Below the pieces are notes generated by a model. It did no database searches and was not told where the DNA came from. It was given only the letters and a program-made list of their open reading frames with translations. The position numbers were made by a program, and so were the translations under genes. Shown piece by piece: positions 25,260-33,698 of a DNA stretch of 64,000 nt; within the stretch, counting starts at the first letter, position 1; every line of letters begins with the position of its first letter. This stretch comes from Hyphomicrobiales bacterium (GTDB taxonomy: Bacteria > Pseudomonadota > Alphaproteobacteria > Rhizobiales > Rhizobiaceae). The stretch covers positions 1 through 64,000 of the forward strand of contig UBJO01000047.1 of the NCBI GenBank assembly GCA_900465665.1, written 5' to 3'.

Positions 25260-26921
25260 ATGACTGATCGGACAAATGAGAATAAGGGCCAGAATAACGG
25301 CCAGCAGCAGGGAATGTCGCGTCGCGAGGCGCTGAAGCTCGGCCTCGCCGCAGGCGTTGGCCTGACGGTTTTCGGCCTGAATGCATGCATCGTGCTCGCC
25401 GATGACGGCCAGGTGCTGAAGGTCGCCAATCCGGCGTTCAACCAGGATTGGTCGCCGCTGCGCGGCGGCGGTGTTCCGTTCCGCTGGAACTCGATCTGGT
25501 GGGCCTCGCCGATGTATTTCGACAGCGAAGGCAAGATCAAGCCTTACGTCTTCACCAGCTGGGAATCGCCGGACAACAAAGTCTGGACTTTCAAGATCGA
25601 CCCGAAGGCGACCTTCTCCGACGGCAGCAAGATCACCTCGGCAGACGTCAAGGGCTCCTGGGAAGTTGCTTCCATGCCCAACACCAAGAGCCAGCGCGCC
25701 GACCAGGTGCTGAGCAAGGTTCAAGGCTACAAGGAAATCGGCGCCGGTTCCGGCAACGAGCTGACGGGCGTCGCAACGCCTGACGAGGGCACCGTCGTCG
25801 TCACGTTGACGGAAGCCGATCCGATCTTCTTCATGCGTCTTGCCAACCACATCGCGCCGATCACCAAGGCCGCGCAGTCTCGCGGCAGCGACGGCGAGGA
25901 AGTGGCCGACTGGTACAAGCCCGACAGCAGCGCCGTCTATTCCGGCCCGTTCAAGCTCACCAGCATCGATATCGACGCCGGCAAGCTGGTCTTCGAGCCG
26001 AACGAAAACTTCTTCGGCCCGAAGCCGAAGCTGGCGCGCATCGAAATCACCTCGATCGAAGACAACGTCACCGCGACGTCGCTCATCAAGTCCGGCGAAT
26101 TCAATGCCCATACCGAGCTCGTCACCTCGACGATCATCCAGGATCTCGGTCCGAAATTCTCTGCCGGCCCGCTGATCCCGACCAGCCAGCACTTCTGGTT
26201 CAACGTCACCCGCGCACCGATGGACGATCCGAAGGTTCGCCAGGCGCTGATCATGGCGATCGATCGCGACGGTCTCTTCAAGGCCTCTTATCCTGATGGT
26301 CCGCACAAGAAGGCCGACCAGATCCTGAACTCGGTTCCCGGCGCCGACAATTCCGGCTTCGAGCCCTTCCCCTATGATCCGGCGGCCGCCAAGAAGCTGC
26401 TTGCCGAATCGAGCTATGGTGGCCCTGAACGTCTGCCGAAGATCCTCTTCGTCGGCATCTCCGCCCCGGCCATCCAGGCAGCGGCGCAGTACATTGCCGA
26501 GCAGTGGCGTCAGAACCTCGGCATCACCGCCGTCGACATGAAGCCGCAGCAGGATTCTTACGCCGGTCCGGACCAGAACGCGGTGCAGATCTTCCGCGAC
26601 GACGTCGGCACCCGCGTACCGGATGCTGTCTCCTACCTTGCAGGCTGCATTGCCTCGACCTCGTCCAACGCCCAGAACAAGCTCGGCGGATACAAGAACG
26701 AGAAGGTCGATGCCGCACTCGCGGAAGCCGCGACCAAGGCGGCCGACGATCCCGATCGCGTCAAGCTCGCCCAGGATGCCCAGAAGGCATTCCGCGAGGA
26801 TTGGGCCTTCATTCCGTGGTACTCTCAGGCGATGTCGCGCTGGGCCACCAAGGAGGTCAAGGGCATGGAGAAGAACCTCGACTGGCAGGTCGTGGCGCCC
26901 TGGGACATTTCCATCGGCTAA
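25260..26921 (+). CDS. ABC transporter substrate-binding protein, peptide type (family 5)
   Basis: This 553-residue periplasmic binding protein has a twin-arginine leader (MSRREALKLGLAAG preceded by 18 hydrophilic residues) and a possible lipobox (GLNAC). The mature part has the family 5 pattern (VWTFKIDPKATFSDGSKITS, SGPFKLTSID, ALIMAIDRDGLFKASYPDG). Family 5 proteins carry peptides, nickel, opines, oligosaccharides or sialic acid. The neighbouring sialidase-fold and aldolase genes favour an acidic sugar or oligosaccharide over peptides. I choose the ATG at 25260 with GGGAGG upstream; the longer frame adds residues without a signal. It is the first gene of the importer operon. Confidence 0.9.
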   Translation: MTDRTNENKGQNNGQQQGMSRREALKLGLAAGVGLTVFGLNACIVLADDGQVLKVANPAFNQDWSPLRGGGVPFRWNSIWWASPMYFDSEGKIKPYVFTSWESPDNKVWTFKIDPKATFSDGSKITSADVKGSWEVASMPNTKSQRADQVLSKVQGYKEIGAGSGNELTGVATPDEGTVVVTLTEADPIFFMRLANHIAPITKAAQSRGSDGEEVADWYKPDSSAVYSGPFKLTSIDIDAGKLVFEPNENFFGPKPKLARIEITSIEDNVTATSLIKSGEFNAHTELVTSTIIQDLGPKFSAGPLIPTSQHFWFNVTRAPMDDPKVRQALIMAIDRDGLFKASYPDGPHKKADQILNSVPGADNSGFEPFPYDPAAAKKLLAESSYGGPERLPKILFVGISAPAIQAAAQYIAEQWRQNLGITAVDMKPQQDSYAGPDQNAVQIFRDDVGTRVPDAVSYLAGCIASTSSNAQNKLGGYKNEKVDAALAEAATKAADDPDRVKLAQDAQKAFREDWAFIPWYSQAMSRWATKEVKGMEKNLDWQVVAPWDISIG

Positions 26922-27079
26922 GCCGGTTAGAAACCTACGAACAGATAGCCCACCCGCAATTGGATTTTGGGCAACTTAGCAACCGCGCGAAGACCGCAAG
27001 GCCTTCGCGCAAGTTTCAAGAAGACATCGCATGTCCGCGTGAACGCGGAAACATGTCTACTAACCGGTGGGAGGTGACC

Positions 27080-28036
27080 TTGTTACGCTACGTGCTAACC
27101 CGGTTTGCCATCTGGATTCCGTCAGTCCTTATCGTCATGCTGGCCGTTTATGCGCTGGCTTTCTATGGCGCTGGCGATCCGATCAAGCTGATCTTTCTGC
27201 GCGCACCCGGCGATGTCGCCTATAACCCGCAGCGCATCGAAGCCATCCGCGAAAGTGCTGGCCTGAACAGGCCCTTCATCGAGCAGTTCGGCCTTTACAT
27301 CTGGAACCTCCTGCACGGACAGTTCGGTAATTCGCTGACATCAGGCCGCTCGGTCTGGGCCATGGTCTCGGCTGCCGCGCCCGTATCCTTCAAGCTGGCG
27401 CTCTGTTCCATCATCCTCACGACGGTCATTGCCATTCCGCTTGGCATGATCGCCGCGATGAACCAGAACAGCCGCCTCGACTACACCATCCTCGGCTCGG
27501 CGCTCTTTCTCTGGGCAATCCCGGCTTATGTCGCCGGCCCGCTCCTGATGGTCGGCCTGATCGTGCTGATGCCGATGATCAAGGTGCCCTATGGCTGGGG
27601 CGGGGTCTTCGACGTCCGCATCCTGTTGCCGCTGATCGTCCTTTCCTTCCAGCCGATCGCGCTGATCGTGCGCCAGACGCGCGCCGCCGTCATAGAGGTG
27701 CTGTCGGAGGATTTCGTCCGCACCGCCCGCGCCAAGGGCGTGCCCGAGATGGTGGTGGCGCTGCGCCATATCCTGCGCCCGGTGCTGACGCCTGTCGTCA
27801 CCCAGCTCGGCCTGATCATGATCACCATCGTCAACGGCGCGATCTTCGTCGAGCTCGTCTTCGGTCTGCCCGGCCTCGGCCGCCTGACCGTGCAGGCGCT
27901 GACCAATTCAGACTATCCCGTCATTCTGGCGATCACGCTTATCGGATCCTTCCTGGTGATGATGTCGAACCTTCTGGTCGACGTTCTCTACCCGCTGCTT
28001 GATCCGCGTGCCAACGATGCAAGAAGGAGCCGCTGA
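27080..28036 (+). CDS. ABC transporter permease, DppB type
   Basis: This 318-residue inner-membrane protein begins LRYVLTRFAIWIPSVLIVML, the usual DppB start, and has six membrane helices and the EAA-like loop DFVRTARAKGVPEMVVALRH near residue 212. I choose the TTG at 27080 because GGGAGGTGA lies five bases upstream; an ATG at 27053 in the same frame is a weaker alternative. It follows the binding-protein gene after about 160 bases and pairs with the permease two bases downstream. The longer open frame from 26504 overlaps the binding-protein gene and is not coding. Confidence 0.9.
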   Translation: MLRYVLTRFAIWIPSVLIVMLAVYALAFYGAGDPIKLIFLRAPGDVAYNPQRIEAIRESAGLNRPFIEQFGLYIWNLLHGQFGNSLTSGRSVWAMVSAAAPVSFKLALCSIILTTVIAIPLGMIAAMNQNSRLDYTILGSALFLWAIPAYVAGPLLMVGLIVLMPMIKVPYGWGGVFDVRILLPLIVLSFQPIALIVRQTRAAVIEVLSEDFVRTARAKGVPEMVVALRHILRPVLTPVVTQLGLIMITIVNGAIFVELVFGLPGLGRLTVQALTNSDYPVILAITLIGSFLVMMSNLLVDVLYPLLDPRANDARRSR

Positions 28037-28038
28037 CC

Positions 28039-28998
28039 ATGTCCGCCATCCCTCTCTCTCCGGTCGCCCAACAAGAAGAGGCACCCGTCAGCCTGTGGCG
28101 CGATGCCTGGTATCGCCTGAAGCGCAACAAGCTTGCCGTCTTCGGTCTCGCTGTCGTGCTCATTCTGGCTTTCGCCGCGATCTTCGGCCCCTATCTGACG
28201 CCTTATGACTATCTGAGCCAGGACCTGCAGGCCCGCAATGCCGTTCCGTCGCTGACGCATCTCTTCGGAACCGACGATCTCGGCCGCGACGTCTTCAGCC
28301 GCGTCGTCTTCGGCACCCGCACGGCCTTCCTGGTGGCCGTTATCGTCACCGTCATCGCGGTCTTCATCGGGACCTTGCTCGGCGCAATCGCCGGCTTCTT
28401 CGGCAATCCGTTCGATCGCGTCATCATGTGGCTGACCGACATGACCATGTCTGTCCCGAACCTGCTTCTCGTCGTCGTCATCAACGCATCGCTGAAGTCG
28501 CCGATCACCAAGTGGATGGAAGCGCAGTATCTGGCGACCCTCAATCCCTTCTATCGCCAGACGATTTGGGTCGATTTCATGCTGGTCTTCGGCTCGATGG
28601 CGCTGATCTCCTGGCCGCCCTATGCGCGCCTCGTTCGCGCCCAGGTCCTGTCGATCCGCAGCCGTCCCTATATCACCGCCGCGCAGGCGCTCGGTCTGTC
28701 GAACTGGATCATCATGAAGCGCTACGTCATTCCGAACGCGCTTGGTCCGCTGATCGTCTCCGTCAGCGCCGGTCTCGGGACGGCCATGGTTCTGGAGAGC
28801 GCCTTCAGCTTCCTCGGTGTCGGCGTCAATCCGCCTACGCCCAGCTGGGGCAACATGATCTCCGACGGCCTGCGTGTCTGGCAGCACTATCCGCATCTGC
28901 TCGCCGCCCCGGCCGCCGTCCTCGGCCTTGCCTCGGTCGCCTTCAGCTTCCTCGGCGATGGCCTCAACGACGCCCTCAATCCGCGGGGTTCCAAATAA
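28039..28998 (+). CDS. ABC transporter permease, DppC type
   Basis: This 319-residue inner-membrane protein has the OppC-type N-terminal tail (DAWYRLKRNKLAVFGLAVVL), the FGTDDLGRDVFSRVVFGTR block and the EAA loop PYITAAQALGLSNWIIMKRY. Five or six membrane helices are predicted. It forms the channel with the DppB-type protein. Its TAA overlaps the ATG of the next ATPase gene (TAATG), which indicates translational coupling. Confidence 0.93.
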   Translation: MSAIPLSPVAQQEEAPVSLWRDAWYRLKRNKLAVFGLAVVLILAFAAIFGPYLTPYDYLSQDLQARNAVPSLTHLFGTDDLGRDVFSRVVFGTRTAFLVAVIVTVIAVFIGTLLGAIAGFFGNPFDRVIMWLTDMTMSVPNLLLVVVINASLKSPITKWMEAQYLATLNPFYRQTIWVDFMLVFGSMALISWPPYARLVRAQVLSIRSRPYITAAQALGLSNWIIMKRYVIPNALGPLIVSVSAGLGTAMVLESAFSFLGVGVNPPTPSWGNMISDGLRVWQHYPHLLAAPAAVLGLASVAFSFLGDGLNDALNPRGSK

Positions 28999-30005
28999 TG
29001 AACACGACGCGATCCAATGAGAAACTGCTCGATGTGCGCGGCCTGACCGTCGAGATCGACGGCAGGAACGGCCCAGCGGTCGTGGTCGATGGTATCGACC
29101 TCCACGTCAACAAGGGCGAGACGCTCGGCGTCGTCGGCGAATCCGGCTGCGGCAAGAGCCTCACCATGCTGAGCCTGATGCGGCTGCTGCCGAACAAGAT
29201 CAAGGTCACAAAGGGCTCGGCGAGCTTCGATGGCCACGACCTGCAAAAGATGTCGAACAAGGAACTGCGCAAGGTGCGTGGCGGCGATATCGGCTTCGTC
29301 TTCCAGGACCCGATGACGTCTCTCAACCCGGTCATGCGCATCGGCGATCAAATCTGCGAGCCGCTGATCTACCACCGCGGCATGAAGAAGGCCGAAGCGC
29401 GCACCCGCGCCGTCGAACTTCTGCGCCTTGTCGGCATCCCGGGTCCGGAAGAGCGACTGCAAGCCTATCCGCACGAGCTCTCCGGCGGCATGCGCCAGCG
29501 TGTTATGATCGCGATCGGCCTTGCCTGCAATCCGAAGCTCCTGATCGCCGATGAACCGACCACGGCGCTCGACGTCACCATCCAGGCGCAGATCGTGGAC
29601 CTGGTGAAGGACCTGCGCGCCAAGCTCGGCATGTCCGTCGTCTGGATCACCCACGACCTGGCGCTGATTGCCGGTCTCGTCGATCGCGTTGCCGTGCTTT
29701 ACGCCGGCACCGTGGTCGAGGATGCGCCGGTCGACGAGCTCTACGCCCGCCCGAGCCACCCCTATACGCGCGGCCTCCTGGCTTCCATTCCGAAGCTGTC
29801 GGATGCGCCGGCAAGCCGCCTGAGCTCGATCGGTGGCACGCCGCCGGAGCCGGGCCGCCGCCCCAAGGGCTGCCCTTTCGCCCCGCGCTGTCCGCTGGCG
29901 GAAGCCGTCTGTCACGAGCGCGTGCCGAAACTTGAGCCTATTTCAGGCGCCGGAAACCACCGCACCGCCTGCTTCGTCGTCCAGAAAATGCAGGAGGCCG
30001 CGTGA
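28998..30005 (+). CDS. Oligopeptide-type ABC transporter ATP-binding protein, DppD type
   Basis: This 335-residue ATPase has Walker A ([11 protein letters not shown]), the signature [12 protein letters not shown], Walker B ([14 protein letters not shown]) and the C-terminal oligopeptide/dipeptide extension with Cys residues ([16 protein letters not shown]) that may hold an iron-sulfur cluster, as known for DppD homologues. It works with the second ATPase at 30005. The ATG overlaps the upstream stop. The 525-residue frame that starts at 28428 includes the permease gene region and is not the protein. Confidence 0.93.
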   Translation: MNTTRSNEKLLDVRGLTVEIDGRNGPAVVVDGIDLHVNKGETLGVVGESGCGKSLTMLSLMRLLPNKIKVTKGSASFDGHDLQKMSNKELRKVRGGDIGFVFQDPMTSLNPVMRIGDQICEPLIYHRGMKKAEARTRAVELLRLVGIPGPEERLQAYPHELSGGMRQRVMIAIGLACNPKLLIADEPTTALDVTIQAQIVDLVKDLRAKLGMSVVWITHDLALIAGLVDRVAVLYAGTVVEDAPVDELYARPSHPYTRGLLASIPKLSDAPASRLSSIGGTPPEPGRRPKGCPFAPRCPLAEAVCHERVPKLEPISGAGNHRTACFVVQKMQEAA

Positions 30006-30997
30006 TGGGTGCCCAACCGCTGCTCAAGGTCGAAAACCTCGTCAAGCACTTCCACGTCAAGCTCGGCGCCTTCGGCGAACGCTCGGCGACGGTCTATGCG
30101 CTCGACAACGTCAATCTCGACATCATGGAAGGCGAGACGCTCTCGCTCGTCGGCGAATCCGGCTGCGGCAAGTCGACGACAGGCTTCACCATCCTCAACC
30201 TCTACAAGGCGACGTCAGGTAAGGTCGTCTACAAGGGCCAGGATCTGGCGACGCTGGATGAGAAGCAGATGCGGCCCTTCCGCCGCGACCTGCAGATCGT
30301 CTTCCAGGATCCCTATTCGACGCTCAACCCGCGCATGACGATCGGCGAGGCAGTCGGCGAGCCGATCCTCTTCCACAAGCTCTGCACCAAGGCCGAGCTG
30401 AAGGATCGCGTCGCGGCACTGCTCACCGACGTCGGCCTGCCGACCCGTTTCGCGCAGCGCTATCCGCACGAGCTTTCCGGTGGCCAGCGCCAGCGTGTCG
30501 TCATTGCCCGCGCGCTTGCCTGTCAGCCGAAGTTTATCGTCTGCGACGAGGCAATCTCGGCGCTCGACGTCTCGATCCAGGCGCATATCATCAACCTGCT
30601 GCTCGACCTGCAGGAAAAATACGGCCTGACCTATCTCTTCATCGCCCACGACCTCGCCGTCGTGCGCCATATCAGCACCCGCGTCGGCGTCATGTATCTC
30701 GGCCGCCTGGCGGAACTCGCGACCCGCGAGGAGCTGTTCGAGAACCCGCTGCACCCTTACACGAGGGCGTTGTTGTCGGCCGTGCCGGAAACCGATCCGG
30801 AGCTCGAGCGCACCCGCACCCGCCAGATCCTGCAGGGCGACGTGCCGAGCCCGCTCAACCCGCCGAGTGGCTGTCGCTTCCATTCGCGCTGCCCGATCGC
30901 CATGGATGTGTGCAGCAAGGTTGTGCCGGAGTGGAAGGAAGCCAAGCCCGGTCACCTCGTCGCTTGCCACGCGGTCAATACGGGACAGGCTGCATGA
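30005..30997 (+). CDS. Oligopeptide-type ABC transporter ATP-binding protein, DppF type
   Basis: This 330-residue ATPase completes the five-gene importer. It has Walker A ([11 protein letters not shown]), signature LSGGQRQRVVIA, Walker B (FIVCDEAISALDVS), the H-loop (FIAHDLAVVRHIS) and the C-terminal Cys motif (CRFHSRCPIAMDVC). Its ATG overlaps the DppD stop (TGATG), and its own stop overlaps the kinase start (ATGA), so the transport and kinase genes are translationally coupled. The linkage implies that the imported compound or its derivative is phosphorylated by that kinase. Confidence 0.93.
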   Translation: MGAQPLLKVENLVKHFHVKLGAFGERSATVYALDNVNLDIMEGETLSLVGESGCGKSTTGFTILNLYKATSGKVVYKGQDLATLDEKQMRPFRRDLQIVFQDPYSTLNPRMTIGEAVGEPILFHKLCTKAELKDRVAALLTDVGLPTRFAQRYPHELSGGQRQRVVIARALACQPKFIVCDEAISALDVSIQAHIINLLLDLQEKYGLTYLFIAHDLAVVRHISTRVGVMYLGRLAELATREELFENPLHPYTRALLSAVPETDPELERTRTRQILQGDVPSPLNPPSGCRFHSRCPIAMDVCSKVVPEWKEAKPGHLVACHAVNTGQAA

Positions 30998-32055
30998 CGC
31001 TGAAGGTCGCGATCATCGCTGACGATCTGACTGGCGCGCTCGATACGGGAACTCCGTTCGTCGACGCCGGTCTTTCCGTTGCCGTGGCGATCGAGATCGA
31101 AGCCATCGACGATGCTCTGGCGACTGGTTGCGAGGTGGTGGTGGTCAACACCGCCTCGCGCGCCCTCCCGGAGGGGGAAGCGGCGAGAAGGGCCGGCCTC
31201 GCGGCCAGCGCTCTTCTTGCCGCACATCCCGATATCGTCCTGAAGAAGATCGATTCCCGGCTGAAGGGTAATGTGGCGGCAGAAAGTGCCGCCATCGCGG
31301 CCATCTTCGGCCATCGCGAGATCGCCATCGCCCCGGCCATTCCTGACCAGGAACGCTTTACCCGCGACGGCCATGTGGTCGGGCGCGGCGTTGAAACGCC
31401 GTTGCCGGTGGCGGCTCTTTTCGAGGGGCGTGAAGACCGGGTTGTTGTCGTCGATGCCGACAGCGATGCGGACCTAGACCGGCTCGTCTCCGAGCATGAT
31501 TGGCAGACCACGCTTGCCGTCGGCGCGCGCGGCCTCGGCAGTGCCATTGCCCGTCGTCTTCGCAGAGGGCGCGATACGACGATTGTGTTCGAACCGGCGC
31601 GCAACACACTCTTCGCATTCGGCTCCCGCGACCCGATCACCGCCGCGCAGATGGCCCAGCTCGAGGCATCGGGCGCTTTGCGTGCGTCGATTGCTGCGCC
31701 GATGGGCGCGCTCAATGAGGCGGAAACGCTGGGATTGCCGGCGCTGCTGTGCTGCACCGGGGAAATGTCGGAAGACGCGGTCACCGTCGCCAATCGTTTC
31801 GCCGAGGGCGTTCAATCGGTGATCAAGCGGACACAGCCCGATATGCTGATGGTCGGCGGTGGCGATACGGCGCTGGCGGTTTTTCGCGCGCTTGGCGTTC
31901 GCACTTTGCTGCCCAAGGGGGAAGTAGAGGCGGGGATTCCCTGGTTCGATGTAGCCGATGACGATGGTCGCCATTTCCGTTGTGCGGTAAAATCCGGGGG
32001 CTTTGGGAATTCCGATAGTTTGCTAAGACTGATTCCTCAGAATCAGGCGGCGTAA
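30994..32055 (+). CDS. Four-carbon acid-sugar kinase family protein (DUF1537)
   Basis: This 353-residue kinase has the N-terminal motif IIADDLTGALDTGTPF (residues 6-21), a middle KKIDSRLKGN segment and the C-terminal nucleotide-binding loop MLMVGGGDTALAVFRALG. Characterised members (OtnK, DtnK, LtnK types) phosphorylate D-threonate, D-erythronate or 3-oxo-tetronates at C4. Together with PdxA2 at 20352 it would convert a four-carbon acid sugar to dihydroxyacetone phosphate. It overlaps the DppF stop by four bases. Confidence 0.87.
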   Translation: MTLKVAIIADDLTGALDTGTPFVDAGLSVAVAIEIEAIDDALATGCEVVVVNTASRALPEGEAARRAGLAASALLAAHPDIVLKKIDSRLKGNVAAESAAIAAIFGHREIAIAPAIPDQERFTRDGHVVGRGVETPLPVAALFEGREDRVVVVDADSDADLDRLVSEHDWQTTLAVGARGLGSAIARRLRRGRDTTIVFEPARNTLFAFGSRDPITAAQMAQLEASGALRASIAAPMGALNEAETLGLPALLCCTGEMSEDAVTVANRFAEGVQSVIKRTQPDMLMVGGGDTALAVFRALGVRTLLPKGEVEAGIPWFDVADDDGRHFRCAVKSGGFGNSDSLLRLIPQNQAA

Positions 32056-32059
32056 CGTA

Positions 32060-32833
32060 ATGCCGGCGGGGAGAATGGACGTGGATGAAGCAAACGGTGC
32101 GCCGGCAACCCCGGCGCCGAAGCCGGAGCGCGGCAAGCCTATGAAGCTGGTGGACCGTGTGTTCGATCAGCTGCAGGAGCGTATTCGTGCGGGAAACTAT
32201 CCGCCGGATTCGCGGTTGCCCGGCGAGCACGAGCTGGCATCCATCCTTGGCGTCTCCCGGCCGATCGTTCGCGATGCGCTGGCCAAGCTGCGCGACCAGG
32301 GCATGGTCTATGCCCGCCAGGGAGCGGGAACCTTCGTCAGCGCCAACAGCTCGCCGACGACGCATCTTTCCTATTCGCCGGTCAAGACGATCGCCGATAT
32401 CCAGCGCTGCTACGAATTCCGCCTGACGATCGAGCCGGCCGCCGCCTATTTCGCCGCCAAGCGCCGCGACGAGGCCGCGATCCAGAAGATCGCTTCGGCG
32501 CTTGCCGATCTCCGGGAAGCGACGAGCCATCAGTTGCACCGGACCGACGCGGATTTCAATTTCCACCGCGCCGTGACCGAGGCCGCCAACAACCATTATT
32601 ACACCGCCTCGATCGATGCGCTCAAAGCGCATATCGCGGTTGGCATGCATCTCCACGGGCTGTCTCTGCTAGGCCCGAGGCCCGGGCTCGAACAGGTCTT
32701 CCAGGAGCACAACACCATCTACAAGGCGATTGCCGAAGGCCGGGCCGAGGAGGCGCGCGACCTGATGCAGTCGCATCTTGAAGGCTCTCGTGATCGATTG
32801 TTCGAGGGCAGGGCGCTCGATCTCTCCTTCTGA
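32060..32833 (+). CDS. GntR family transcriptional regulator, FCD subfamily
   Basis: This 257-residue regulator has a winged helix at residues 28-95 (LVDRVFDQLQERIRAGNY, LPGEHELASILGVSRPIVRD, RQGAGTFVS) and an FCD effector domain (FRLTIEPAAAYFAA, DADFNFHRAVTEAANN, EHNTIYKAIAEGRAEEA). It starts four bases after the kinase stop and is part of the importer operon. It probably represses both divergent groups by binding the palindrome at 25047-25061; the effector may be an intermediate of the pathway. Confidence 0.9.
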   Translation: MPAGRMDVDEANGAPATPAPKPERGKPMKLVDRVFDQLQERIRAGNYPPDSRLPGEHELASILGVSRPIVRDALAKLRDQGMVYARQGAGTFVSANSSPTTHLSYSPVKTIADIQRCYEFRLTIEPAAAYFAAKRRDEAAIQKIASALADLREATSHQLHRTDADFNFHRAVTEAANNHYYTASIDALKAHIAVGMHLHGLSLLGPRPGLEQVFQEHNTIYKAIAEGRAEEARDLMQSHLEGSRDRLFEGRALDLSF

Positions 32834-32912
32834 TGCTTTCAGGCATCGGGTGGCTTGCCGCCACAGCGTTTCGCGCGCATGTAGACCGGATCAGGCTGCA
32901 TGGAGACTTGGC

Positions 32913-33680
32913 ATGACATTTCCGCTGTTCGACCTCACAGGAAAGCGCGCGCTGGTGACGGGATCGTCGCAAGGCATCGGACTGACCCTGGCGCGGGGGC
33001 TCGCCGAACACGGCGCGTCGGTCGTGATCAACGGCCGCGAAGCCGGCAAGCTCGCCGCAGCATCGCGTAGCCTGTCTGAAGCCGGCCATGATGTTCATGT
33101 CTCCATGTTCGATGTCACGGATCATGACGAGGTGAAGAGCGCCGTCGATGCGATCGAGCGCGGTATCGGGCCGATCGACATCCTCGTCAACAATGCCGGC
33201 ATGCAGTTTCGTGCGCCGCTCGATGTGTTTCCATCGGACAAATGGGATCAGCTGCTGCGCACCAATATTTCCAGCGTCTTTTACGTCAGCCAAGCAGTCG
33301 CAACGCACATGATCGCGCGCGGCCGTGGCAAGATCATCAACATCGCATCGGTGCAGAGTGAATTGGCCCGCCCGGGCATCGCACCCTATACGGCAACCAA
33401 GGGCGCGGTGAAGAACCTGACGCGTGGAATGTCGGCCGATTGGGCCAAACACGGCCTGCAGGCAAACGCCATCGCGCCCGGCTATTTCGATACGCCGCTC
33501 AATCAGGCGCTGGTCGATAGCGCGGAATTCACCGCATGGCTGGAAAAGCGAACGCCCGCCGGACGCTGGGGCAACATCGACGAGTTGATCGGCGCCGCCG
33601 TGTTCCTGGCAGCGCCGGCGTCCTCTTTCGTCAATGGGCACACGCTTTATGTCGATGGCGGCATCACCACCTCTCTGTGA
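32913..33680 (+). CDS. SDR family oxidoreductase (gluconate 5-dehydrogenase-like)
   Basis: This 255-residue classical short-chain dehydrogenase has the cofactor motif VTGSSQGIGLTLARG near residue 14, NNAGMQFRAPLDVF near 90, the catalytic Ser in NIASVQSELARPG and the Tyr-Lys pair in APYTATKGAVKNLTRG. It ends in the usual FVNGHTLYVDGGITTSL. Best resemblance by motif is gluconate 5-dehydrogenase (IdnO-type), which interconverts 5-ketogluconate and gluconate, but specificity is not fixed by these motifs. The frame extends upstream to 32778, but MTFPLFDLTGKRAL is the natural start. It is 79 bases after the GntR gene and convergent with uxuA. Confidence 0.88.
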   Translation: MTFPLFDLTGKRALVTGSSQGIGLTLARGLAEHGASVVINGREAGKLAAASRSLSEAGHDVHVSMFDVTDHDEVKSAVDAIERGIGPIDILVNNAGMQFRAPLDVFPSDKWDQLLRTNISSVFYVSQAVATHMIARGRGKIINIASVQSELARPGIAPYTATKGAVKNLTRGMSADWAKHGLQANAIAPGYFDTPLNQALVDSAEFTAWLEKRTPAGRWGNIDELIGAAVFLAAPASSFVNGHTLYVDGGITTSL

Positions 33681-33687
33681 GAGGTGG
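33667..33687. terminator. Bidirectional hairpin between SDR gene and uxuA
   Basis: A perfect 9-bp stem (CCACCTCTC/GAGAGGTGG) with a three-base loop TGT overlaps the SDR stop codon and lies between two convergent genes. The stem is strong, but there is no long T-run on either side, so termination may be Rho-assisted. Confidence 0.6.
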
Positions 33688-33698
33688 TCGCACTCTTG

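Noticed and set aside
26504..27079. N-terminal extension of the DppB-type permease frame
   Set aside because: The extension overlaps the binding-protein gene out of phase and is Arg-rich; the permease begins naturally at 27080 or 27053.
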